Assembly (NCBI RefSeq): GCF_963678635.1
Contig: NC_087063.1
Span: 14,453,006-14,517,005, forward strand
DNA: 64,000 bases
From: Symsagittifera roscoffensis
Lineage: Eukaryota > Xenacoelomorpha > Acoela > Convolutidae
Direction: 5' to 3'
Each line of letters opens with the position of its first letter. The stretch's first letter is position 1. Below are positions 25,601 to 37,600 of this stretch, in pieces. The position numbers and the translations under genes were made by a program. A model generated the notes under the pieces. The model made no database searches and was not told the origin of the DNA. It saw only the letters and a list, made by a program, of their open reading frames with translations.

Positions 25601-28600
25601 GAAAAAAGCGTACAATTGGGTATCTAAATTTCTACACGGGCTTCGTTGGGACGAAGGTGAATACCCTTACTCATACTTTTTGACAGCATTCGTTTGAGGA
25701 ACCCAAATTCCCATTTTTTTTGCTAAAGGTACACAAAAATCTGTTTTATTAGCTGAATACTTGAAATTACCCGTGACAAATTTGGAAGATTTTGGCTGCC
25801 CAAAGATTGAACAGTTATTGGGTCAAGAAAAACATATTTGCAAACGACATTCTCATTTACTTCCCTCACATCAATTATTAAAGCATTGTACCCGTAGAAA
25901 ATCCAAAGTTTTTTTCGATTGGTTACAAAATGAACTGTCCAATGATGCAAACAACCTTATCTCCAAATTTGTTGGTTTACGCTTCAATGACTAATCAGAG
26001 TCCTGAAAACAATTCAACACCAAGAATTAAAGTTACTCTTACGCGGACAGGCATATTAGATTGTCGAGGAAAACCTCTCCTGCAAAAACTCGAACAAATT
26101 ACACTGAACGATATCGAAATCGACAATTTACGGAAATTTTTTACAGTTCTTGACTACTTTCAACTGTACAATGTCCAGACTCCAGGAATTTCGCCAGTCA
26201 ATTCCGTTGTTCAATCTCAACCTGGAAGGGCTGCAACCTCAGCTGGGAGAGAGAAGACAAATCCATTTGCATGACCATCAGCTTCCAGCTGAACTGAAAG
26301 AATTAGTCAAAACTGATAACGTTGAGGAAATACATTTAGTTCAAGCCACTATCAGAGTTGCTGCTCATTTTGTTGTAAAGTTCAAATCTAATTGTAACCA
26401 TGACAAATTCACAAAATATGAGTTTTTCTTCATTGAACGAGGAGTTGATTTGCCTGTTGAACCGAAATGACGAATCACATACATATACCAAGTTTTGTGA
26501 ATCATAATAAATATATTTATTGATTGTCTTCATTTTCTTTTGATCTTGTGTGATTACTAGTTGCTAACATGTCGTGTTTGAAAATTCAAAATTTCAAAAA
26601 AATATTTTTGCCAAAAGAAAACACACAAAATGTGAGTTTAACAGGTGAGAATTTACCAAAAGAGTTATTAGACGAAATCAGTACCGGAAACGTAGAAAAA
26701 ATTGTTCGGATACTTCTGACAGACAAAAACATAGCAAGATATATAATAAAATACAAACCAAACGGCAATAGATCAGAGAGAAAAAAAGGCGATTGGTATG
26801 CAGTTGTAACTATCAACCTTGATACAAATAAGCAAAAAAAGTCTTCCAGTAAACATGGAAATTGAAGAAACCACCACTGTTGAGAACAATGATTGCGACT
26901 TTGTAGACATTGGTGGTGCCGAACAGTCTTTATCTCACGAAAACAGATCTTGGAAATTTTGTAATTCTGTTTCTCTTCCGTCTGCAGAAGTTGTCTTTTT
27001 CACACAAGTCTGTTTCATTTTCATTTTGCTCTCTTTATCTATTTCAAAATTGTCTTTTTACAATCTTAGTTGTGACGAGACTGCCATTTGGCTTTCAATA
27101 CTATCCAGTACAGTTGGTTACATGTTACCCAATCCCAAGTTATAATAATGAATAAGATCATTTCAACAAAAGATCGTCTGTTTATGTCCGTTTCAGGTCC
27201 CTCGGGATCTGGCAAAACTGATTTAATTTTTCAAATGTTTCTCAAAGGTACATTCTATCCATCATATAACAAGATATTTTATTTTTATCTTCACGATCAA
27301 CCCAAATACCGTTCCTTTGTTTCTAACAACAAATTTGATATTGAATTTATAAAATTGTCCAGCTTTGAAATTGTTAATAACTTACGGGATTGTATGATTG
27401 TCTTCGATGATACCTGTGAAGAAATTTTTAATGAAAAAGATTTTGTTAAATTAGCTACAGCAGGCCGACATAAAAATGTTCATGTTATTTATGTCAAGCA
27501 GAATTTATTTCAGCAAAGTAAGCAATCACGCACAATAGATTTGAATACAACTCACTTAATTTTGTTCAAATCACCTCGAGACATACAACAAATTGATTAT
27601 TTAGGCAGACAGTTGAATAATGCAAAATTCCTCCGTCATGCGTATCAGTTGGCAACGAAAGAAGATTTCGGTCATCTGTTGATAGACTTGGATCCCAAAA
27701 CTTCAGAATGTCTTCGTTATTCGTCAAACATAGTTCCACCATCACCAACCATTTTCTATTTACCATCCTCAAAAGCAGTTATCACATCTCTTGAAAATGA
27801 AAGAGAAAGAATTATGTATATTGAAGCAAATGCTCAATAGTCGCCATTGTAGATCAATTTTGACAGGAGCTGATTCAAATTTTATTAGATTTCTTTGCGA
27901 TTGTTTTGTGAATGTTTTTCTGGGACATGTTCCAGCTAACAAAAGTTTCATCGAGAGTAAGAAAATACCATTTGGAAAAATTGTTGACCCTAAGTTTAGT
28001 ATCCGAGAAAAACGAAAAGTTTTGGCAAACATTATTTCACTGGTTAAATCAATCGGAGAATCGTGTTACATTTACCTGAAAAACTAGAACCTCAGGCATG
28101 TATGCTGAAGAATTCATCCTCATTCCTCGAAAAACATATGCTCCAGATGAAAAAACTGCACCACAATCTCAAATCCTTCATAATCCATTAATTAACGACA
28201 AATCATCTCAACTCAATTACATACAACGATTTCGAGAACGAAATATCAGCCGTGACTCTCCAGCACCATTAAACCCAACATCTCCTATTCCTTTAACCCC
28301 TAATAATGTAGTACCAAATCTTCGAAAAAGAAATTTATCTGCACTTACTAATTTCAGTGATGATGGTGATGATGAAACAGAAAAAAATTTTGAATCATAC
28401 AATTCACTGCAGCAGACAAGCTCAAAGAGAACAGAAAAAAACGATGAAAAAAGTAATGGAAAAACCGCTGAAGGGTTTCGAAATCCATTCAAGAGCTATT
28501 GGAAGCTAATAAATTGGAAAGGGCAAACATCGTGCTAAAGCAGTTGTTCAAAGTTGAATCCTTGACTTTAGACGTTGACGGATATGTTTTAATTCAAGGA

Positions 28601-31600
28601 AAACCAACACTCGTTAAAATTGAATCTTTTTTGTACGATACACAGCAAAACACAAAAAAACTTGAAGGTGTTTTTTATATACAAATTTTGAAAGAACTGA
28701 ATCTTGATCCTAGCTTAGTGTCCAACACTTATGCCAAACAGATTCTCCGCTCGCTTAAGAGCGAAGCAGCTAAGCCCTCAACTTCTTCCTCCTTCGTCTC
28801 CGACGACAACCCGACAACTGAGTACTCGAAGAGATCTAAACCCTCCTCTTCGAAGACTCGATCGACAACTCTCAAACCCAAAACCAAGCAATCCGACAAA
28901 AGAAAAACCCAGAAAAAAGAATTTTTCCGCACCACCAACGACGACGATGACAAAAACTATGAAAGCAGTAAAGAATCGTTTGCGACGACGTCAACAAAAG
29001 AATGGAAATCCTACTATCAGTGAAGAAAAGAAACTCAAATTACTCTACACGAAAGGTCCAGCTGCATTTGGTAGCGTTAAAAATTTAACAAATGCTAGTC
29101 AACTATCACCAAAAAAAGTTAAAAAATTTCTGAGATCTCAATCATCACATACAAAGTATGGATTGTTTCGTAAAACATATCCTCGGCTAAAAGTGATTGT
29201 TAACGATATCAACGAAATTTGGTCTCTTGACTTGGCTTATGTTGATAAATTGGCTAAATATAACCGAGGGGTACAATATTTGTTAGTTGCTGTCGATTGT
29301 CTCTCTCGCTACTTACGAGTGGAACCCCTGAAGACCAAATATGCTAAGGAAACAACCGAAGCTTTCAAAAAAATGATCAAAACAAAACAACCAAAAAAAG
29401 TTTGGGTTGACAAAGGCACCGAGTTTAAAGGAGAGTTCGAAAAGTTATGTACTAAACGAGAAATCATGAAATACAACACTCACAGTGAAAAAATCAGCGT
29501 TTGCCGAAAGAAACATTCGATCGCTCAAAAGTATTATGTACAAATACTTGGAGTTTGAATGGACTTACAGTTATATTGAAAAATTACAAAGTTTTGTTCA
29601 AACGATTAACTCACGCGTTAATAGAGTAACAAAATTGGCTCCAAACAAGGTCACAAGAAAACATGTACCTGCTTTAGTTTCATTAATTGCAAACAGTTCA
29701 TCGAAGTTGGTACAGAAACCAAAATTTTATGTTGGTGACTATGTGCGAATAGCGAAGACTGACTTTCCTTTTAGAAAAGGTTACAAACAGATTTTTACAG
29801 ACGAAGTTTTTGAAATAGTTGCCATTCCTACTGTAAACCCTCCAACATACAGTCTCATTGATGCGGAAAAGGAAGAAATTAGCGGAAAATTTTATGAAAA
29901 AGAACTTAGTTTAATTGGAAACAAAGCTGATTATAACGAAAATGGGCAGTGATGAGTTTACTGTACATTTGATTTCCACAGCATCAATGGATTATTTCCC
30001 AGACAACACTTTGGCCAGTTTTAGAAATTTTTGTAAAGAAGAAATAGCTTTAGACGGAGATTGGAGAGTTGCTCTCTCAGAAATAATTTTCCCCACAAAA
30101 TTAAACAATGTTACTGATGAGGAATTTACGTACTTCAGAGCATCCGAAGTAGTAGCCAGTAAATCCAACGCTGGCAATCGGAATACAATTTCCAGACCCT
30201 ACTATGGCGAAAAAGTTTTTATCAAATCAGGAGAGTACACTTTTATAGAACAATTGATTAATAAGATAAAAACAAAACTCAAAGACAAAATTCATTTTGA
30301 TGCGAGTCCTCAAGAAATCACGAATAGCATGAGCATTTGGATGAACGCAAATGAAGGAATCTCATTCCCAAGTCCCCAAATACCCAGTCTGTTAGGCTAC
30401 AATGCAAAGCTTGATGAGAACGGTGAATATCACATTGGTTACAAAATGATACCCTCCTTCGATGCATCTTATGAGGGAAACGAACTGTACGAATCTCATT
30501 TCCCATATGACTTATCAAGTGGGACAAGTCTAATTTTTGTCTATATTGACATTATTCAATACCAAACTGTTGGTGATGCAAAGGCCCCATTGTTACGCGT
30601 CATTGATTCAAATAGACGGATCAAAAACGGTAGTGCCTGCAGCATTGAACCTAATCATCGAAAAAACTTCACTAATTTAGACTACAAAAAGTTATTCACT
30701 TCATCTGTACAATCAATATCGGTACAGTTGCGCACAGAAACTGGAAGACTAGTGCCCTTTGCAGGAACTGGTAAAGTTGTGTTGACTCTAAAATTCAAGC
30801 GCTTTGATTGAAAACCAATGTAACAATATTATGCAAAGCAAGCTTCACTTCCTCATTTCTCTGGACACTACCGACAACGCGGCAGTGGATTTGGCGCTTT
30901 GGCTGCTGGTATTGGTCGTGTTGCTATACCGTTTGCACGACGGGTTATTCTACCGGCTGCAAAAAAACTGGGCAGAGAACTTTTGATGAGTGCAGCGCCA
31001 GAACTAATTGATGTCGCTATGAAAAAGAAGTCTCCTAAACAAGCATTGAAAAACACTGTCACAAAAACTGCAAGAAAACAACTCGGTGGTGGTAGACGTC
31101 GTCGTCGAAAGACACCAATGAATGGATTACGAAGAAGAACGTCAGTAGGGGCTCGAAAAAGAAAAACAACCATTCGAAGAAAAACCAGACCAGTGAGAAG
31201 TCGAGCAGATTTTTTCTCAAACATAAAAAATTATCGCTAATTTGTTACCCAATGAAGCTACCCATAGCTCTCTGGATTTGTTTGAAAAACAACCTCTTTT
31301 GATTACTTTTGAAAACGCTTTTGATCAAAAAAATTGGACCTGTCTATTCACCTAATGGACCAATGCTTGAATTTGAAATCACCGGTGACCGTAATAATTT
31401 TGTTGACCTGCAAAAAATTTATTTGGAAATACGATGCAAAGTAACGCAATCAAATGGAGCTGATCTGCGATACGACAACACTGATCCTACTGTGTCTGAT
31501 TCACCGTTCCTCGTAAACAACTCTGACTGTACCCTATCTGCTAATGGACTCAAAATCTCAAATGCCAATAGTAATTTTGCGCATAAAAGCTTTATTGGAA

Positions 31601-34600
31601 CAGAATTTTCTAACAGCAAAGGAGCCAGGGACTCATGGCTTAAGTGTCAGGGATATCGTTTTGAAAACAATCCCGCTGCAATAGATGCAGCTGATTTCAC
31701 ATCTCAACGAGAACTGGTCCGTGAATCGAGGGAAATTTGGTTCTATGGACCCGCTGGAGTTGATTTTTTCACATGTGACAAGCATTTGTTGAGCGGTGTT
31801 ACCCTCAGACTTTCCTACAGACGTTCTCATGAAGACTTTCTCATTATATCGGAGGATGCTGCCAAGCATTACAAGCTGCAAATACTCGAAGCGAACCTAT
31901 ATGTTAGAAAAATGACTGTGACTGACCATGTGCTCTCTGCCATTGAATCAACTTTGCTCAAAACACCTGCGAACTAGCCATATCAAGAAGAAATTACAAA
32001 AACATTTCTTGCAACAGCTGGTCAGCGCAGCTGGCAACAGGAAGATATTTTTGCTCGTGAACCGGTGAGACAAATTATCATAGCATTGAACACAAATAAT
32101 GCATTTCTAGGAACAAACCGAACGAATCCTTTTCATTATCAAAAATTTGGATTGGAGCAAGTTACTTTGAGACGAAATGATTTACCAATAGCAAGTACAC
32201 CAATCAGTACACAAGATCATAAACGTCTCTTCTTCAACACACTATCAGCGCTGGGTTTGTTGCACTGCGGGCTGGGAATCACTCTGGATAACTACCAACA
32301 GCACTTTATTATGTGTTTTGATCTCACTAGCACACAGCAGGCAGCTCATGACTTCTTGCATCCAGAACTTACTAACTGCTCAGTTTCACTCGATCTTCAA
32401 TTCTCAAACGCTTTGACAGCAAACCTGGAAATTTTTGTTTGGGGTATACGCTCATCCAATGTATTTATTACCTCCGACCGCAAAGTTACAAAGAACGTCC
32501 TTCCCATTTCGACAGTCTGAAAATGGATGAAACCCAGTTGCAGGACCTCATTCAGAATTGTAAACATCTGAAATATAAGTTTTTTGGAGTATTTGCAGCC
32601 GACAATTTTCCACCTCTCATCCCAAACAATATCTTTATGATTGTGAACACTTCAAAATCAGATTCTCCGGGGACACATTGGATTGTGATATGCAACAGAA
32701 TAAATGTTTTATACTTCGCTGATCCTCTCGGTCTTCCTCTTTGGCAGTACACCAATCTGTATAAACGATTGAACGAGAATTTTCATCAGGTGACTGAATT
32801 GATGACAAACTTTCCCATGCAAGACTCAAACTCTACCATGTGCGGTTCTTTTTGTATTTATATTGCACATTTGATTTTTGATAAAAACTTTAATGGTGAT
32901 GCTTCTGATTTTGTTTACATAACTGATCATGTTTTGAAACGTTTCCTAACTCACATGCTTACCCATTAACTAACCATTTAATATGGTTGATTTATACATT
33001 TTACTATTTAATTTTGAACAATACATTCTTTTAGTAATTGAAATTTTACCCAATTGTTAACTGAATAGCAGTAATTCGAGAAGTTAAGCTTTTTATCAAA
33101 GTGAGAAAAAAAGAAAAAATCGATCTATGGGGGGATATCACCATACCAGCAACTGTACAATTTCCGGACGGGTTTCGAAACGCCGCCTTTCGGCTGAGAG
33201 TCGAGCGCCATGCGTTTTCCTCTACTCAGACCCCAAGAAATTTTGTTCCACTTCAATTTTATAGTAACAAGTTAGGTACAAGTCTTAGAAATGATTGCAG
33301 CAAAATTAATGGGCACTTTTGGCTTTCATCAGTGTTCTCGTTTTTCAAGATCTTTAGACACTTCAACCTTTTAGCTCTTTCAATCTTTCTATAAAATCAA
33401 AGCTTTTGTCATAGATTTCAGACGTTTATTTTTCAGTCTCCTGTAGACACGGAAAATGGAAATGTCGAAACTTTCAAGCCAATTTCATTATTTTAGAGTT
33501 TTCAGTGTTTCGTAATTTTTCCTTATTTTTTAGCTTCATTTGGCTTAAAGTAATTTTTCATTCTTATTTTGGTCAAATTGATTATTGCCTAAATAGAGGT
33601 GGCGGCCGCCGCACTTGACGAATTTTCCTTTCTCCGAGATTCAGCAATAAAACATGCATTTTTGAAGGAAATCGTTCACCGCAGCCAACAGTTAAGCTAC
33701 GCTGCCAAAATCTTGTGCTTTCCTATATACCATATAGTTTGGTCGCATATAATAGGTATATAACGCCATTTTACATGTAAACAAATCAATACCCCCAAAC
33801 TTTAGAAGGGAAAACATGCACCGACCAAAACTTAACTTAAACTATTCCCGTTTCCACAACGTTCAGTGGGAATACTCAATAATATACCGAAGTTTTACAC
33901 GAGGACTATTAGGTATAAAACTATACATGGTGACAATTAGGATTATTACATAGTGACCATTAGGTATAAAATTATACATGGTGACAATTAGGATTATTAC
34001 ATGGTGACCATTGCTGATCATTTAATACATGGTGACCATTATGATTTATACCTAATGGTCATCCATGTATGACAACCCCCCCCCCCCCCCCCGATCCTAA
34101 CGCACTATATGCATACTACTCTCATAATATTTAACACGTTTCGCTAATGAGCATTTATTTGTCAAGAATGATAGATTTTATTTTACGCTCTTTTTGATAG
34201 ACTTAATTTCAGGTCTACACCTTATTTAACTCGTTTCATTTCACTTAGACTAAAAGCGGTTAATCTAACCTTCTGGTGTGATGAACTTGTTTGTCTTGGA
34301 CACGTAGAGCGGCATTCTATGACTGGCTAACACCGCTTCCACATTCAGTTCCCGGATGTCGAGGAAGTCGGAGTGACCCGCTGTGAACTCTGCAATGACA
34401 TCCTGTGTTTGGTCCAGGGCGCTCGAATCAGTGAACTCCAGATCTCCTGTATCTACGCCATTAACATTCTGGTCAACACCTGAATATGAAGAAATGTTTT
34501 CCCGTAATTTTCCAATTATGAGTCATAATAGATCATATTATGTAAGATCTTCATTTAAAAAATTTCAAAAACTTTTTCATGTTTACATTGTAAAAGCACA

Positions 34601-37600
34601 TCAAAAAAACCAAATCAGGAGTTCTTGACATTAAGACAGTTTTTTTTTTAATTTCTAAACCGATTTTACTAAATTTGTTAAAGTTGGTCCAAAAATGATT
34701 CGTTTATCGATAATCGCAAATCAATCAAGTGACATTTTTTTCAAAAACTAATTGAAAAAATGTACAAAAAACGGTACGATAATACATTAGTTTAACAAAT
34801 TCACAGCTGACGCCTGAAACTGAGATGATATGTCGGATGGAACTGCTAAGTCAAAATCTAACCAGAGAGGGAAGCTTCGGTGCTGGTTTCTCTGGCAAAA
34901 ACGGGATTCTTGAACACAAATGCCGACTGAGAAGAGATTCTAATTTCACAAGACTCAATAATTTGATCAGGTTGTGACTCTGTGGTCGGCAAAGAGAGAC
35001 GACATGACACTTTTTTCCAGCTGTTGTCGTCTAATCTATAAAAGCAAGCATGAGAAAGCCCTGTTTATTCTGGTTAATTCAATGTTCGCAGCATTTTTGG
35101 TCCTCAAAAATGCACTCTTTTTCTTAATTTCTATTTCTCAATAACTGACGCCAGCTTATTGTTCCGACTTTCGTAGAAAACGGAAAATTTATGCTCAGTA
35201 TGGTTTTTTATTCAGTCAATTAATAGTTTTCAACATAAATTTTTCATACCCCATTGAAGATACCGACATTCTGAGTTCAAATTCAAAGAGATATTTTACC
35301 TCCAATTTTTTTTGTAAAGTTTTAGGGGTTTAAAAATTGCCAAAAGTTGCTATGTTCTGGACTAAATTATGCGCGTTTTTGAAGATTTTATTCATATAAT
35401 GCTGAGAGCGTAACGCGAATCATTTATGCGGGGCGAATTATCCCGCACAACAAACTCTCCTGTAATATTCGGATTTGACACTTTATGCTCATTTAAATTA
35501 ATTGTTTTGATAGGTATTGTCATTTTCTGTTCTTTTTGTATTTGTGAAACTTGACTCTTAAGAACAAATTTCGTTGGCCTTTCTTTTTGATAGCAGTGAC
35601 GTCTAGAATGCCAGATCTGTAGAAAAAAATTCCGTCTAATTTTGTTTTTGTAGCATCCGTCTAATTAATAAATGTTTATCAGTAGAAGGTCTATTGCAGT
35701 GGATCGAAGAATTTAACTACTTTTTTTGTTCTCCGCTTAATGAGACACCTGAAAACGGGCCGTGTTGGCTTAATGGTGTTCTCCCAAACGATTCTAATTG
35801 GTATTTATAAATTTTTTATAAACAGCTTTGTAACAAGATATCGTTTGGAAACAATTTATTATTATTATTTGCTTATCGTCTAACTTCCTAGGCCCACTCA
35901 AAGTTTCACACTTTGATTTTGTCCGTAATTTATAGGTTTTCAATATTTTCTTTTCCCAAAAACTATTCGATATGAATTAAGGGACAGTCGGAACATTCAG
36001 GGCTTTGCCCTGATATACGAGCAGTCTTGTTAAGTATATATAATTTTCTTGTACAGTTCTTTTAAGTGTAAGTTAGAAAGAAATATCGTGCAATTCTTGT
36101 TGTTGTAAATAGAGTTTTATTTGCAGTTAGGCAATTAGGTATCTTTCCGCTTTCCAAAAAACAACATGATCAACAAGCTCCTGACACTGCGAGCCTTTTT
36201 TTGAAAATTTCCTTACTAATCCCGACCCCTTTGATAACGCGCGCCATTGATAAAGGTGGGACTACTCGCAATACGGTGAAAACCTTAATGTTCCCGCTGC
36301 CTTTTAACGAGTCTGAAGTAGCTCTCAATGAAAAGCAGAAAATCGTGATTCAAACGAGACTGAAATTTTTAAACTCTTTATCTAATTCTTCCTACAATGG
36401 TCTAAATTTGAATTGAATAATCAATTGAATAGAACTTTCTAAAAAAACACACGGCAAATAAGTCGACAAAAATTAGGCCGAAATCACTTAGCCCTACAAA
36501 AAAATTTACATCTGAAATTTTTTTAGCAATAGATCTACTAATGCATTAACTCTTGGCACAATAACTCGAGGTGTTAACCGTGCAACGTGCTGAAAAAGGA
36601 CATCATGAAACTGGAGATCATCTTGTGAACAAAGTTCTTTACGGGAAAAAAGTTCTTTCTTATTCGGGGAAGGGAAGAAAAAGAACCTGATTTTCTTCAT
36701 TTTTCTATTTTTAAATTTATTTGCCAAAAGATTCGACTGAGTACTGAGGATATATATAATATTTAGATTCTGCTAAGGTATACCGAAGATTACACTTACT
36801 CTGTTTCGGAGAGCACAATTGTCTTTTCCGTCTTTTCCTGACTCATTTTGTAGGCGAATACTACCTTCAGCTCTGCACTGGTGGATTCTGCCGAGCGAGC
36901 ATCGAGTTCCACTTTGAACAAATTCTCTGCAAATACATTGAAAATTTTATGAGTTGGACAAGGAACTTTGCCACAAAAACATAGCCAACAGACAGTTGGA
37001 AAAAATAGTCAATGAACGCAAAGAAACAACAACTTTCGAATTTCAAAGAAAAAAAATATATGGCCCTAAATCTCTTTTAACTTCCAGAACAATTTATGAT
37101 TGGCATTTTTTTGATGAAATTACCTCAATGTGAAAAAACTGGAGCATTAAGTAAAGTTTTTATTCCTGTGGGAAATCTAAAAATTAATTTCCACCTGCAA
37201 AACTAGAAATCGATCACGTTTTTTCGCCACATTTACACGTTCGTATTTGGATAGCGCAATTTGACTGCTTATTAGCAGATGCATTTCAAACTCAAAAAGT
37301 GCATATATACCTAAGGGCATTTATAAATGCATTTAAGTGTTTCAATGCACTCCAGGTTACAAGAGCATTTTGAGAGTTTTCCTGAAAAAAAATCATCGCG
37401 ACCTATAAAAGAGTCTGAACTACGTTCATCGACTCTTAAAAGTACAAAGTTGAACGCCTCATCTGAATCACGGTTGATATTGAAGAGAGGTTTTTATATA
37501 TGTCAAGTCAATTCATCATGAATATTTACATATTTGTGATCAAAACGTTGAACCACTAGTGTCGGAACAGTCGGTGTCACTTCCGCTGTATTCGTGTTCT

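Larger units (their letters stand above)
15488..34120. mobile_element. Full-length Polinton/Maverick
   Basis: 18,633 bp bounded by terminal inverted repeats that begin AGTAGTATGCATATAGTGCG on the left and end with the complement on the right. It is flanked by an exact 6-bp duplication, CTCATA, at 15482-15487 and 34121-34126. AG termini and 6-bp duplications are Polinton hallmarks. Contents: protein-primed PolB, integrase, FtsK/HerA-type ATPase, adenovirus-type protease, major and minor capsid proteins, plus smaller conserved genes. Genes left of about 23.3 kb are on the minus strand and those from 23.8 kb on the plus strand. Several genes are broken, so this copy is probably not autonomous. 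Confidence 0.95.

Noticed and set aside
28731-28946. N-terminal extension of integrase (Pro/Ser-rich)
   Set aside because: It is the out-of-frame shadow of the Ser/Thr-rich tail of the preceding gene; integrase homology starts after 28947.
23777-31977. Stop-codon reassignment (TAA/TAG read as Gln) in the Polinton
   Set aside because: Intact genes in the same element end at TAA (polB, protease), TAG (ATPase) and TGA (penton), so all three work as stops; decay is simpler.
33101-33394. 97-residue frame between protease and right TIR
   Set aside because: No recognisable motif and composition like the surrounding non-coding DNA.
36506-36727. 73-residue minus-strand frame in a DCDC1-like intron
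   Set aside because: Lys/Phe-rich, no phase fit to the flanking exons, which already join directly.
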